A DNA stretch of 64,000 bases, taken from assembly GCF_003479425.1 (NCBI RefSeq), contig NZ_QUHC01000002.1:372001-436000 (forward strand), written 5' to 3'. The translations under genes were made by a program, and so were the position numbers. The notes below the pieces were generated by a model. That model did no database searches. It had not been told where the DNA came from and saw nothing but the letters and a program-made list of their open reading frames with translations. How positions within the stretch are numbered: the stretch's first letter is position 1; each line of letters opens with the position of its first letter. The stretch is from Odoribacter sp. AF15-53. Its GTDB lineage: Bacteria > Bacteroidota > Bacteroidia > Bacteroidales > Marinifilaceae. Shown piece by piece: positions 29,690 through 38,153 of the stretch.

Positions 29690-30133
29690 TTATCCTTCGA
29701 AATCAGGGATTTCTGGCAAACCCCGAAACTGGTTCGTCCCGGAAATCTCCCCGCAATAATGCTCACATCCATTGGTAATAGCCACGAAACGGGCCGAAAT
29801 TGAAAGATTATACTGGAAAGCCTGATCAAAAACGACTTGGGAAAGAGACACGGAAGGCGCTTTACACTCCACAATCAAATAAGGTGTCGCCTGCCGGTCG
29901 TAACACACGATATCAAAACGCCGCTTCATCCCGCACACCTGAATTTCTTTTTCAACAGCGATTAATTGCGCCGGGTATCCTTTACGCTCAATCAAAAAAT
30001 GAATAAAATGCTGCCTTACCCACTCCTCCGGGGTCAACACGACATATCTTTTCCGGATTGAATCAAAAATCCAGACCTGACCGTTCTGTTTCTTTACTTT
30101 ATATTCGAAAGGAGGAAGATTCAGACTTTTCAC
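29690..30133 (-). CDS. Small protein with type I restriction enzyme R N-terminal (HsdR_N) nuclease-like domain
   Basis: 147 residues, stand-alone. The PD-(D/E)xK-like core is visible as MKRRFDIVCYDRQ and PYLIVECKAPSV (Asp, then Glu-x-Lys). No helicase or specificity subunit is nearby, so it is not a restriction system; such short proteins are common in Bacteroidota and their job is unknown. It starts 1 bp after the queA stop, so it is probably cotranscribed. The 5' end of the opposing segment B transcript would run antisense to it. Confidence 0.8.
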   Translation of the reverse strand: MKSLNLPPFEYKVKKQNGQVWIFDSIRKRYVVLTPEEWVRQHFIHFLIERKGYPAQLIAVEKEIQVCGMKRRFDIVCYDRQATPYLIVECKAPSVSLSQVVFDQAFQYNLSISARFVAITNGCEHYCGEISGTNQFRGLPEIPDFEG

Positions 30134-30134
30134 G

Positions 30135-31397
30135 CTATACCTTTTTATTATTTCTTATTTTCAACAAACAACTATCACCGTAACTCAAGAAACGGAAATC
30201 ATGGGCCAACGCATAATCATACACCTTGTGCCAATCCTCCCCAATAGCGGCCGCCACCAAAAGCAATAACGTGCTCTGGGGTTGATGAAAATTGGTAAAC
30301 ATGGCGGTGATTACCCGATACGTGTATCCGGGCACGATGATAATCGTAGTTTCAGCCTTCAACAACTCGGCCTCTCGTTCATCAAACCAAGCCAACAAAG
30401 CGGCCATAGACTCTTTCAAAGTATAGTCAGCAGGTAACGAATAAGCCTCCCATTGTCTCAACGAATTGAAATCCTCATCCCCTAATATCCGTTTTATCCC
30501 CATCCAGTACAGACTTTCCAGAGAACGAACCGAAGTCGTTCCCACGGCAATAACATTTTCCGGGTGAGCGTACAAATGCTCGACAACTTCCCGTCTCACG
30601 GAAATATGTTCCGTGTGCATATCGTGTTCCCCGATCGTCTCGCTCTTCACGGGCCGGAATGTCCCGGCACCCACGTGCAAAGTCAATTCTTCGATAGCGA
30701 CACCCTTTTCACGCAAAGCCCGCAACACCGGAAGACTAAAATGCAACCCGGCAGTAGGAGCCGCTACCGATCCCTCGTTTTTCGAGTAAACCGTCTGATA
30801 GCGAATCTTGTCGTTTTCTTCCGACTCTCGGTTCAAGTAAGGAGGAATAGGTATCCGCCCACAACACTCCAATACCTCACTGAAACTTATCGGAGCATCC
30901 CAGGTAAACTCCACGATCACATCATTCTCTTCCCTATATTTTTGCGTGGCAGCCAGCCGATACTCTTGTCCCTCGAAATGATAATGACAATAGATCGTTC
31001 CCTCTTTCCATTTCTTCAGGTTCCCGACCATGCATTTCCACTCGCATCTACCGTAAGCGGCGAAATTTTGCACGTAATCAGACGGTTGATAAGGCTCCAG
31101 GCAAAAAACCTCGATCATGGCCCCCGTGATCTTCTGAAACAAAATCCGGGCATAAATCACTTTCGTGTTATTGAATACTAACATCTTGTCGGATTCGAGT
31201 ATTCCCGGCACCTCGTAAAAATGTTTCTCATCAATCTTTCCGTTATCATAAATCAACAATTTCGAGGCCTCCCGTTGCTCCAAGGGAAACTTTGCGATCC
31301 GTTCATCCGGCAGATCGTACGTGTAATCTTCTATCCTGATTCCTTTTAAATCCTCAATCATCCCGCGAGAATTTTCAACCGGTATTTTCTTTGTCAT
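30135..31397 (-). CDS. queA: S-adenosylmethionine:tRNA ribosyltransferase-isomerase
   Basis: 420 residues from the ATG at 31397. A longer frame to 31463 is rejected because a good promoter -7 box (31427-31434) lies inside it. The enzyme makes epoxyqueuosine in tRNA from the SAM ribosyl group. Conserved pieces: DYTYDLPDERIAKFPLEQRE near the start, AAPTAGLHFS, LHVGAGTFRPVK, VGTTSVRSLES, and TNFHQPQSTLLLLVAA near the end. It is divergent from AMP nucleosidase with a 64-bp gap. Confidence 0.97.
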   Translation of the reverse strand: MTKKIPVENSRGMIEDLKGIRIEDYTYDLPDERIAKFPLEQREASKLLIYDNGKIDEKHFYEVPGILESDKMLVFNNTKVIYARILFQKITGAMIEVFCLEPYQPSDYVQNFAAYGRCEWKCMVGNLKKWKEGTIYCHYHFEGQEYRLAATQKYREENDVIVEFTWDAPISFSEVLECCGRIPIPPYLNRESEENDKIRYQTVYSKNEGSVAAPTAGLHFSLPVLRALREKGVAIEELTLHVGAGTFRPVKSETIGEHDMHTEHISVRREVVEHLYAHPENVIAVGTTSVRSLESLYWMGIKRILGDEDFNSLRQWEAYSLPADYTLKESMAALLAWFDEREAELLKAETTIIIVPGYTYRVITAMFTNFHQPQSTLLLLVAAAIGEDWHKVYDYALAHDFRFLSYGDSCLLKIRNNKKV

Positions 31398-31426
31398 TCG
31401 GTAATAATATCTTACTTTTAAGGCTG

Positions 31427-31434
31427 CAAAAGTA
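31427..31434 (-). promoter_or_regulatory. Predicted -7 box of queA
   Basis: Minus-strand TACTTTTG fits TAnnTTTG. It gives a leader of about 20 nt to the queA ATG at 31397 and decides that start. Confidence 0.6.
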
Positions 31435-31461
31435 ATGATAAATAACGAAAAAGTCGGGTAC

Positions 31462-32232
31462 ATGAAAACGAAAAAAGATATTGTTGAAGACTGGCTCCCC
31501 CGCTACACGGGACGGGCATTGGAAGATTTTTCAAAGCATATCCTACTGACAAATTTCGACTACTACCTGGAGTTGTTCGCCGAAAAGTACAACGCCCCCA
31601 TCATCGGAGAAGATAAAAACATGCCCAACGTTTCATTCGGCGGGATCACAATGATCAATTTCGGGATGGGTAGCGCAAATGCTGCTACGATCCTCGATCT
31701 ACTTTCCGCCATTGAACCGGAAGCCGTTCTGTTCGTCGGGAAATGTGGGGGACTAAAAGCCAAGCATCACGTGGGTGAATACATTCTTCCGATTGCCGCC
31801 ATAAAAGGAGAAGGCACTTCCAACGACTATGTGCCCAAAGAAGTTCCCTCACTACCGGCTTTCAGTATCCAGAAAGCTTGTTCAAAAGCGATCACGAACA
31901 AGGGAAGGCAATATTACACGGGAGTTGTCTACACCACGAATAGGCGGGTATGGGAATTTGACGAGAATTTTAAGGAATACCTGGTAAGGACCAGGGCTCT
32001 AGCCGTTGACATGGAAACGGCCACGATCTTCACCGTGGGATTTGCCAATCGTATCCCGACAGGAGCTTTGCTGTTGATATCAGACCGCCCCATGATCTCG
32101 GACGGCATCAAGACCTCGGCCTCGGATAAGATCGTTACTCAAAATTTTGTCCGTGAACATCTTGACATTGCCATAGAGACCATGCAAGATATCACTGATA
32201 AAAATTATTCGATGCGGCATCTTATTTTTTAA
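31462..32232 (+). CDS. AMP nucleosidase (phosphorylase superfamily)
   Basis: 256 residues from the ATG at 31462 (MKTKKDIVEDWLPRYTG); a GTG- or ATG-initiated extension upstream is less likely. It has the PNP/UDP phosphorylase fold: INFGMGSANAATILDLL, EAVLFVGKCGGLKAKHHVG, and the nucleoside-binding AVDMETATIFTVGFAN. This short form is the Bacteroidota AMP nucleosidase, which hydrolyses AMP to adenine and ribose-5-phosphate in purine salvage. A general nucleoside phosphorylase is the alternative. Confidence 0.9.
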   Translation: MKTKKDIVEDWLPRYTGRALEDFSKHILLTNFDYYLELFAEKYNAPIIGEDKNMPNVSFGGITMINFGMGSANAATILDLLSAIEPEAVLFVGKCGGLKAKHHVGEYILPIAAIKGEGTSNDYVPKEVPSLPAFSIQKACSKAITNKGRQYYTGVVYTTNRRVWEFDENFKEYLVRTRALAVDMETATIFTVGFANRIPTGALLLISDRPMISDGIKTSASDKIVTQNFVREHLDIAIETMQDITDKNYSMRHLIF

Positions 32233-32269
32233 ATATTATGTCGTATTTTCGTTGGCTAAATAAAAAAAT

Positions 32270-32707
32270 ATGCTCAAGGGACTATTTTACATGTTTTTAG
32301 GGATCGTTTTGATCTGTTCATGCGAGAGCAAGCAAAAGAAACAAATCGAACAGCAAACACCCGCCCCGACCAGCGTGAACGACTCAAACGTTTTCGCCAA
32401 ATTCGAAGCCGAGGAAAAATCTTTCAATTTCGGTGATATGCAAGAGGGTGAGATCGTTGTTCACACGTTTCATTTCAAGAACACGGGCAAGAAAAGCCTC
32501 GTGATTCTTAACGTGGAATCAAGCTGTGGCTGCACGATTCCCAAGTATGACAAGAAACCGATTCCACCCGGAGGAGAAGGAAAAATAGAGGTTGAATTTA
32601 ACTCTTCGGGCAGATTTGGCAAACAATACAAAGTAATTAATATCTTTGCAAACATTCCTGAGAAGGTTGTTGAACTTAAGATAATCGCAAATATCAAGAA
32701 TAAATAA
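32270..32707 (+). CDS. DUF1573 lipoprotein
   Basis: 145 residues with a lipobox (VLICSC). The single DUF1573 (ASH-like immunoglobulin) domain contains FNFGDMQEGEIVVHTFHFKN, VESSCGCTIPKYDKKPIPPG and VEFNSSGRFGKQYKVINIF. It is probably periplasmic-facing. Members are common in Bacteroidota and their role is unknown. It lies 11 bp upstream of yajC and may share its transcript. Confidence 0.88.
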   Translation: MLKGLFYMFLGIVLICSCESKQKKQIEQQTPAPTSVNDSNVFAKFEAEEKSFNFGDMQEGEIVVHTFHFKNTGKKSLVILNVESSCGCTIPKYDKKPIPPGGEGKIEVEFNSSGRFGKQYKVINIFANIPEKVVELKIIANIKNK

Positions 32708-32718
32708 AAAAGTAAATT

Positions 32719-33039
32719 ATGAACACAATTTTCATGTTGACACTACAACAAACCGCTACACAAGGTAACGCATTCATGCAATTCTTACCCCTTATTCTTA
32801 TCGTTGTCGTATTCTGGTTCTTTATGATCAGACCACAAATGAAGAGACAAAAAGAATTGAAAAAGTACCGGGAAGAATTGAAAAAAGGTGATAAGGTGAT
32901 GACAACCGGAGGTATTTTCGGTAAAATTGTCGAGATCAACGATTTCACTGTTATCATCGAGGTAGAAAGTCAAGCCAGATTAAAAGTAAGCAAGGAAGCC
33001 ATCGTGAAAGACATGACAGACGTTCCGGCTAGCAAATAA
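32719..33039 (+). CDS. yajC: Sec translocon accessory subunit YajC
   Basis: 106 residues. One membrane span (FLPLILIVVVFWFFMIRPQM) is followed by a basic cytosolic tail with KKGDKVMTTGGIFGKIVEIN, the YajC signature. It associates with SecDF in the inner membrane. It starts a likely transcript that continues through the YbbR-like, coaE and djlA-like genes, interrupted only by a repeat-filled 89-bp gap. Confidence 0.97.
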   Translation: MNTIFMLTLQQTATQGNAFMQFLPLILIVVVFWFFMIRPQMKRQKELKKYREELKKGDKVMTTGGIFGKIVEINDFTVIIEVESQARLKVSKEAIVKDMTDVPASK

Positions 33040-33040
33040 A

Positions 33041-33120
33041 TTAGTTGCAGGTTACAGGTTGCAAGTTACTAGTTCGCTTATCCTGTAACTTGTAATTTGT
33101 AACCTGTAACTTGTAACATT
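33041..33120. repeat. Intergenic CTGTAACTTG inverted repeat
   Basis: GCAGGTTACAGGTTGCAAGTTAC on the left faces several copies of CTGTAACTTGTAA on the right, so the transcript can fold into a long hairpin. The same word family has entered the start of the cytidylyltransferase gene at 41,467. Confidence 0.7.
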
Positions 33121-33128
33121 TTTATCGT

Positions 33129-34118
33129 ATGCGTGGTTTTATCGGCAAGATATTAGGTTATTTCGGTGCATCTCATGAATTGCACATCAAACGTAATGTG
33201 GTCACATACGGGGTATGTGTTATCATTGCAACCATATTGTGGTTTCTGAATGCTTTGAACAAAGAATACACGACCGAAATCACTTACCCGGTAAAATACA
33301 CGGACTTTCCCAAGGGAAAACTACTCGTTTCTGAGCCCCCGAAAGAAATGACGCTGACAATAAAAGCCCACGGATTTGCCTTGCTTCGTTACAGTATTAG
33401 CACATCTTTTTTACCCATAGTACTCAATGTCAACTCGTTGATTGACAAAAAAGACTTATTGGAATATAACGTGATCACATCCGAATTAAAAGATCGTATC
33501 GGGGCGCAACTCAACTCGGATATCCAGTTATCAACGATTAAACCGGAAGTTATCACGTTTAAATTCTCCCGGTTCGAAAGTAAAAAAGTCCCGGTAATCC
33601 CACAGGTTGACTACACGTTGAAACGGCAATATATGTTGAAAAACGATATTTCCGTCACACCGGATAGCGTGGAAATCAGCGGTCCGGCATCTATTCTTGA
33701 CACATTGAAGGCCGTGTACACCACCCCGATCAAATTAAAAGATTTATCCAAAGATGTGACTAAAACGGTTTCCTTCGAAGAAATATTCGGGACACAATTC
33801 GATGAAAGTGACGCCAAAGTTAAGATCGAAGTGGAACGATTCACAGAATCGAAGAAAACGGTACCTCTCGTCATCAAGAACTTACCGGATTCACTTTTGA
33901 TCCGCTTATTCCCTCATTCCATTGATGTCACTTTTGACGTGGGATTGAGTCGTTACGAGGTAGTTTCCGATACAAGTTTTTCTTTCTCCGTGGATTATGA
34001 GCAAATCAAAGATAACCCGGCCTCTCTGAAAATCATGTTGGACAAACAACCCAGTCATATCAAGGATCTCATATTCACTCCTGAAACAGTTGAATATCTC
34101 ATCGAAAAGAAAAAATAA
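33129..34118 (+). CDS. YbbR-domain (CdaR-like) membrane-anchored protein
   Basis: 329 residues. One N-terminal membrane span (VVTYGVCVIIATILWFLNAL, about 27-46) is followed by repeated YbbR-like beta units, each with an EISGPASILDTLKAVYTT-type end (near residue 190). In Firmicutes CdaR regulates the c-di-AMP cyclase; in Bacteroidota such proteins often precede coaE, as here (4-bp gap), and their role is unproven. It is predicted to be periplasmic. Confidence 0.85.
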   Translation: MRGFIGKILGYFGASHELHIKRNVVTYGVCVIIATILWFLNALNKEYTTEITYPVKYTDFPKGKLLVSEPPKEMTLTIKAHGFALLRYSISTSFLPIVLNVNSLIDKKDLLEYNVITSELKDRIGAQLNSDIQLSTIKPEVITFKFSRFESKKVPVIPQVDYTLKRQYMLKNDISVTPDSVEISGPASILDTLKAVYTTPIKLKDLSKDVTKTVSFEEIFGTQFDESDAKVKIEVERFTESKKTVPLVIKNLPDSLLIRLFPHSIDVTFDVGLSRYEVVSDTSFSFSVDYEQIKDNPASLKIMLDKQPSHIKDLIFTPETVEYLIEKKK

Positions 34119-34122
34119 TTCC

Positions 34123-34722
34123 ATGCTAAAAATCGGATTGACAGGGGGTATAGGAAGTGGAAAATCCACGATTGCCCAAATCATCGAAACATTGGGTTAT
34201 CCCGTATACATCAGTGATTTGAGAGCCTCGGAATTGATCAACCAGCATGAAGAGATCAGAACACGATTAACCGTACTATTCGGGAATAACATTTATCTAT
34301 CCAACGGATTACTCGATAAAAAACGCTTGGCAACGATCATCTTCAATGACAAAGAAGCAATCAAACAGGTAAATGGAATTGTTCACCCGATCGTGACCCG
34401 TGATTTCACGGCATGGTGCGCCGCACAACAAGCCCCGTTGGTATTCTTTGAATCCGCTATCCTGTTCGAGGCAAAACTGGAACACCTTTTTGATGCGATC
34501 ATTTTGATTTCAACGAATATGGAAACCCGAATCCAAAGGGTCATGTCAAGAGATATCGTCTGTCGAGAAAAAGTGATTGAACGCATCAATAATCAAATGT
34601 CCGACGAAATAAAACAATCGAAATCGAATTTCGTAATTTACAATAACGATGATGACAAAGTGGTAAAACAAATACTTTCAATCATTCGGCAATTAAACAA
34701 CACACATTCAAAACAAGTATAA
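34123..34722 (+). CDS. coaE: Dephospho-CoA kinase
   Basis: 199 residues from the ATG at 34123; a longer frame overlaps the upstream gene. It begins with the P-loop LKIGLTGGIGSGKSTIAQII, followed by YISDLRASELINQH and the CoA-binding IVHPIVTRDFTAW. It phosphorylates the 3'-hydroxyl of dephospho-CoA, the last step of CoA synthesis. A tight spacing on both sides (4 bp and 3 bp) indicates an operon. Confidence 0.97.
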   Translation: MLKIGLTGGIGSGKSTIAQIIETLGYPVYISDLRASELINQHEEIRTRLTVLFGNNIYLSNGLLDKKRLATIIFNDKEAIKQVNGIVHPIVTRDFTAWCAAQQAPLVFFESAILFEAKLEHLFDAIILISTNMETRIQRVMSRDIVCREKVIERINNQMSDEIKQSKSNFVIYNNDDDKVVKQILSIIRQLNNTHSKQV

Positions 34723-34725
34723 AAT

Positions 34726-35460
34726 ATGGCAAAATACGGAAAATGGATAGGCGCAGGTTTAGGTTTTGTCATGGGAGGTCCCATCGGTGCCCTGTTCGGT
34801 TTTTTTATCGGTTCCACGTTCGACTCTACAACGGTTATTACATCCCAGCAAATGAACGATCCGGGATCCCGTCCCACGGGGAGAGGTGATTTCTTGCTAA
34901 GCCTCGTGGTTCTGGCCACCGCTCTCATGAAAGCCGACGGGAAAGTTACCCGCAACGAACTGGATTTCGTGAAAAAGTTCTTCCGGGATAACTTCGGACC
35001 GGAAGGCGAACGGGAAGCTTTAGCCATCGTCAAAGATTTACTGAATAAAGAAATAGAAGTGGATCAGGTGTGTAACCAGATTCGCATGAACATGAACGTG
35101 TATTCCCGTACGCAACTGTTGTACTTCTTGTTCGGACTTGCAAAAGCTGACGGCACGGTATGTAAACTCGAAATTTCCTTACTCGACCGGATTTCCAACT
35201 TGCTGGGTATCGACACGACAACTTACCAGTCTATAAAAGCCATGTATTACGACGATCTGGAATCCGCTTACAGCGTTCTGGGCATCAGTTCATCAGCAAC
35301 AGATGACGAGATAAAAAAAGCCTATCGGAAAATGGCGATTGAAAACCACCCCGACAAAGTAGGTTACATGGGCGAGGACATCCGGAAAGCTGCCGAAAAG
35401 AAATTCATGGCCATCAACGAGGCTTACGAGAAAATCAAGAAACAACGGGGAATAGGATAA
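34726..35460 (+). CDS. TerB-like/DnaJ-domain co-chaperone (DjlA type)
   Basis: 244 residues. A glycine-rich N-terminal segment that may enter the membrane ([20 protein letters not shown]) is followed by a TerB-like helical domain ([20 protein letters not shown]). The C-terminal J domain (about 180-240) has the essential HPD ([10 protein letters not shown]) and [20 protein letters not shown]. It should stimulate DnaK. It closes the yajC-ybbR-coaE series. Confidence 0.92.
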   Translation: MAKYGKWIGAGLGFVMGGPIGALFGFFIGSTFDSTTVITSQQMNDPGSRPTGRGDFLLSLVVLATALMKADGKVTRNELDFVKKFFRDNFGPEGEREALAIVKDLLNKEIEVDQVCNQIRMNMNVYSRTQLLYFLFGLAKADGTVCKLEISLLDRISNLLGIDTTTYQSIKAMYYDDLESAYSVLGISSSATDDEIKKAYRKMAIENHPDKVGYMGEDIRKAAEKKFMAINEAYEKIKKQRGIG

Positions 35461-35555
35461 AAGCGTTTTGACACTCTTACCTAGTTTATAAAGTCCATAA
35501 AGTCGAGCTTGTGGCTCTTAAAGTTTATAATCTTTATAAACCTATAGACTTTCGA
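35461..35555. repeat. Intergenic TATAAAGT repeat with fold-back potential
   Basis: AGTTTATAAAGTCCATAAAGTCGA is mirrored by TTTATAAACCTATAGACTTTCGACTAAACT. The same words recur at 49,480-49,640. It lies between two convergent units and may terminate both. It holds no gene. Confidence 0.5.
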
Positions 35556-35850
35556 CTAAACTATTCGGTGATAATGACACACTAGAAGCTTTCCCGATTC
35601 ATCATGAAGATGCATCCCGTTATCCAAACAGTAACGGAACATGGAACACTCGCACAAACGCCCTGACGGGCCCATATCCGATCCCGAAAGAGTTTAAAAC
35701 GTTCATTCCATACTTGCATAAAATCATCCCGATAGATATTCCCCTGATCGTAATTCGCCCGAATACTAGGACAACCGGAAATCGTCCCGTCCACACGAAT
35801 GGAAAAATCAAGGCCACAATAACAGCAATTCGCCCGCTCCACTCGTAAAA
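35556..35850 (-). pseudogene. Truncated, frameshifted C-terminus of a radical SAM/SPASM protein
   Basis: Minus-strand translation gives the SPASM tail of an rSAM/lipoprotein-type enzyme: NCCYCGLDFSIRVDGTISGC, then PSIRANYDQGNIYRDDF and RDRIWARQGVCA. Sense then continues in another frame as CSMFRYCLDNGMHLHDESG to HYHRIV-stop. One base appears lost near 35652. The whole N-terminal radical SAM barrel is missing. The upstream end abuts the remnant of a different gene near 35850, so a deletion probably joined the two. Confidence 0.75.
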
Positions 35851-35967
35851 CCGATGACGACGAGAAAGCCGGGAAGAAATTTCAATCCATCCGGTATCAT
35901 CCAAGTTGTATTCAAAATCGTACAACCGCTCACGAAATATCTTTTCTATCCGGTTCTCCTTATCCAT
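35851..35967 (-). pseudogene. N-terminal stub of an anti-sigma-like protein
   Basis: Starting at the ATG at 35967, the frame reads MDKENRIEKIFRERLYDFEY then WIEISSRLSRRHRFYEW, like the cytoplasmic start of Bacteroidota anti-sigma proteins paired with ECF sigmas. Its ATG overlaps the sigma gene's stop, a classic coupled pair. The frame runs on to 35620, but from about 35850 the DNA is the radical SAM remnant read out of frame, so the real protein is cut to about 40 residues. Confidence 0.55.
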
Positions 35968-36492
35968 ATGAATACATTCTTTTAATTATCTCTTGTAATC
36001 TTTGTCGTGCCCTCGCATATTGCGAACGGGAAGTTCCTTCCGTAATATGAAGCATCTCTCCGATTTCTTTGTGAGAGAAACCCTCGATCGCGAATAGATT
36101 GAATATCGTACGAAACCCCTCCGGTAGCTGTTGAATAATCTGTAATAACTCCATACTCGTCAATTTCTCCAACACGGAAGGCGTCATATCCTCTTTCTCC
36201 ACCTCAACATCCGCTACCGAAGAAAAAAAACTTGTCCTGACGAATCTTCTCCAAAGCACAATTAATAAATATCTTACGCATCCATCCTTCAAAACTTCCC
36301 ACAGCCGTATATTCATCCAAACGGGTAAAAATCTTTATAAAACCATCCTGCAACAAATCCTTCGCCGCGTCCGGATTTCCGGCATAACGCACACACCCCC
36401 ATCATTTTGGGTGCGAAATATTTATATAGAGCCTCTTGCGCTTTGGGATTGTTTTTCCGACACTCCCGAATTACCCACGCTCCGTCTAACAT
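35960..36492 (-). pseudogene. ECF sigma factor gene broken by two homopolymer frameshifts
   Basis: The gene begins at the ATG at 36492 with an AGGAGA ribosome site: MLDGAWVIRECRKNNPKAQE then LYKYFAPKMMGVC. It shifts frame at a C5 run (about 36396-36400), continues RYAGNPDAAKDLLQDGFIKI and GWMRKIFINCALEKIRQDK, and shifts again at an A8 run (about 36221-36229). It then continues to the region 4 HTH GFSHKEIGEMLHITEGTSRS. All sigma regions are there in three frames. It is probably a decayed relative of the FecI type; two homopolymer miscalls are the alternative. Confidence 0.8.
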
Positions 36493-36650
36493 TCTCCTGT
36501 TTAAATTATCCTTTCTCTAGCAAGATGCAATTTTTATCCAAAACGTTGCATACAAAACTGAAATATTTTACTATAAAACGATATCTAAAATTTTTAAAGG
36601 ATTTTCTCGTATTAAATATCCCTTTTGTTTTAGGTTTTAAAATTGATTCG

Positions 36651-36658
36651 TATTTTTG
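36651..36658 (+). promoter_or_regulatory. Predicted -7 box of the DUF5606 gene
   Basis: TATTTTTG fits TAnnTTTG and lies 33 bp before the ATG at 36692. This places the transcript start downstream of the in-frame codon at 36656 and so supports the later start. Confidence 0.6.
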
Positions 36659-36691
36659 CCGATCAATTACAAAACACAAAAAGAAAGCAAT

Positions 36692-37117
36692 ATGTTGAAA
36701 GAAATTTTATCTATATCAGGAAAACCGGGATTGTACAAATTAATCAGCAATACGGCAAATGCCTTAATCGTAGAATCATTGCTTGATGGGAAACGTTTTC
36801 CCGCTTACTCGAATGCCAAAATTATTGCCCTCGAAGATATTTCTATTTACACGGAAGATGAAGATATGCCTTTAAAAACCGTTTTCAAACGCATTTTCGA
36901 TAAAGAAGAAGGGAAACCGGCAATCAATCATAAAGAATCAGCAGCCGTTATCACGAATTATATCGAATCTGTTGTTCCCGAATATGATGCAGACCGGGTT
37001 TACGTGTCCGATATGCGAAAAATGATCCAATGGTACAATTTATTATTGGAGAAAAATCTTTTAAACTTCGACGAGCCGGAAGAAGAAAAGAAAGAAGAAA
37101 CGACAGAAGAAAAATAA
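36692..37117 (+). CDS. DUF5606 domain protein
   Basis: 141 residues from the ATG at 36692 (MLKEILSISGKPGLYKLISN). It has a compact N-terminal SH3-like beta domain (LLDGKRFPAYSNAKIIALED) and a helical middle (DADRVYVSDMRKMIQWYNLL). The tail is acidic and lysine-rich (FDEPEEEKKEETTEEK). It is widespread in Bacteroidota, cytosolic and of unknown function. It has its own promoter and is followed by a hairpin, so is probably monocistronic or lightly coupled to the methyltransferase. Confidence 0.88.
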   Translation: MLKEILSISGKPGLYKLISNTANALIVESLLDGKRFPAYSNAKIIALEDISIYTEDEDMPLKTVFKRIFDKEEGKPAINHKESAAVITNYIESVVPEYDADRVYVSDMRKMIQWYNLLLEKNLLNFDEPEEEKKEETTEEK

Positions 37118-37127
37118 CAACCTAGAG

Positions 37128-37158
37128 TGTAGCAAAAGTTTGGAAGACTTTTGCTACA
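37128..37158 (+). terminator. Hairpin after DUF5606 gene
   Basis: A perfect 12-bp stem TGTAGCAAAAGT/ACTTTTGCTACA with a 7-nt loop. The following TCTCCTCTCT is only a weak T-tract, so termination may be partial and allow read-through into the methyltransferase gene 12 bp on. Confidence 0.65.
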
Positions 37159-37170
37159 TCTCCTCTCTAT

Positions 37171-37878
37171 ATGGCAAACGATTATTTCCAATTCAAAAAG
37201 TTCACGATCCGACAGGATAAATGTGCTATGAAAGTCGGCACAGACGGTGTACTTTTGGGAGCATGGGCCAATTTAGATCATGCGAAACGTTTGCTTGACA
37301 TTGGTACCGGTACGGGACTTATCGCGATCATGGCCGCACAACGGAACTCTGAATTACTCGCCGATGCGATAGAAATAGACCCGACCGCTTTCGGGCAAGC
37401 CTTAGAAAACGTCAATAACACCCCGTGGCAAGAACGAATTCAATTATTTCAAGGACAAGTACAGACATTTACACCTGAATATCAATACGATGTAATCGTT
37501 TGTAATCCTCCTTTCTTTATCAATTCGACCAAGACTCCGGAACGAAACCGGACATTAGCCCGACATTGCGAAACTCTTTCTCACGCGGATATACTCCAAG
37601 TCTGTGATCATTTACTCGATCCCGAAGGCAAACTTTGCGTCATATTACCCATCATTGAAGCTGATCATTTTATAGAATTGGCCTTAACAAAAAAATGGTT
37701 TATTAACAAATTAACAAACGTTTGTCCCACCCCGACGAAGCCCCCCAAACGAAAACTGATTGAACTTTCGAAAGCTGAAGACACCCATGTAGAAGATAGT
37801 ATAATCATTGAAATAGAACGACATATATACCACGACACGTATATAGAACTAACGAAAGATTTCTATTTGAAACTCTAA
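37171..37878 (+). CDS. tRNA1(Val) A37 N6-methyltransferase-like protein (TrmN6/YfiC)
   Basis: 235 residues. It begins NDYFQFKKFTIRQDKCAMKV with the family's GTDGVLLGAWA. SAM site LLDIGTGTGLIAIMAAQR, acidic IEIDPTAF, and the N6-adenine motif NPPFF (about residue 112) are all present. The enzyme methylates A37 next to the anticodon of tRNAVal in E. coli; specificity here is by family. No operon partner downstream. Confidence 0.93.
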   Translation: MANDYFQFKKFTIRQDKCAMKVGTDGVLLGAWANLDHAKRLLDIGTGTGLIAIMAAQRNSELLADAIEIDPTAFGQALENVNNTPWQERIQLFQGQVQTFTPEYQYDVIVCNPPFFINSTKTPERNRTLARHCETLSHADILQVCDHLLDPEGKLCVILPIIEADHFIELALTKKWFINKLTNVCPTPTKPPKRKLIELSKAEDTHVEDSIIIEIERHIYHDTYIELTKDFYLKL

Positions 37879-37977
37879 TTCCCCAAAGTTTAATTTATTT
37901 TATTTCATTTGCCGGATTTAAATCTATATACAGAAAAGATTAACGATCTATTAACTATTAAATCCTGAAAGACCCCC

Positions 37978-37985
37978 TATCTTTG
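37978..37985 (+). promoter_or_regulatory. Promoter -7 box of candidate small RNA
   Basis: TATCTTTG followed by TAATG is a very good Bacteroidota -7 element. It is not close to any start codon; the next gene starts 169 bp on, beyond a strong terminator. The -33 region is weak. Confidence 0.6.
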
Positions 37986-37991
37986 TAATGT

Positions 37992-38095
37992 AGAAAACAG
38001 ATAGAAGACACAGTTTTTTTTCATAAGTTTGTATGTTTAGGTTAGTAGTTAGTAATTAAATAAGAGACCGCCCCATCGGTCTCTTATTTTTTTTT
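37992..38095 (+). ncRNA. Candidate small RNA of about 100 nt
   Basis: It is bounded by a clear -7 box and a strong intrinsic terminator, and has no credible ORF. Its interior is AT-rich with a T8 run (about 38014-38021) and GTTAGTAGTTAGTAATT before the terminator. No known RNA family was recognised. It could be a free-standing sRNA, or the terminated leader of the ROK kinase gene at 38154. Ends are estimates. Confidence 0.5.
38061..38095 (+). terminator. Strong Rho-independent terminator before the ROK kinase gene
   Basis: A perfect 10-bp stem TAAGAGACCG/CGGTCTCTTA with loop CCCCAT is followed by nine T residues. Confidence 0.95.
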
Positions 38096-38153
38096 ATTAC
38101 TTTTAACCACGCATTAGGTTGCAATTGTTTTGTTGTCAAATTTATATATTATT

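Noticed and set aside
29518..29803. Plus-strand ORFs of 86 and 64 residues right of switch B
   Set aside because: They overlap the palindrome and then run antisense into the HsdR_N-like gene; no recognisable protein features, so not called as the target of switch B.
29690..30133. Restriction-modification system based on the HsdR_N-like domain
   Set aside because: There is no helicase, HsdM or HsdS nearby; the protein is a short stand-alone domain next to queA.
35620..35850. Hydrophobic stretch continuing the anti-sigma-like frame (RIAVIVALIFPFVW)
   Set aside because: It could pass for a membrane span, but the same DNA in another frame encodes a clear SPASM sequence, so the hydrophobicity is taken as coincidence.
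36411..36698. 95-residue plus-strand ORF before the DUF5606 gene
   Set aside because: It covers the antisense of the sigma pseudogene start and the DUF5606 promoter; composition is basic/aromatic without family features.
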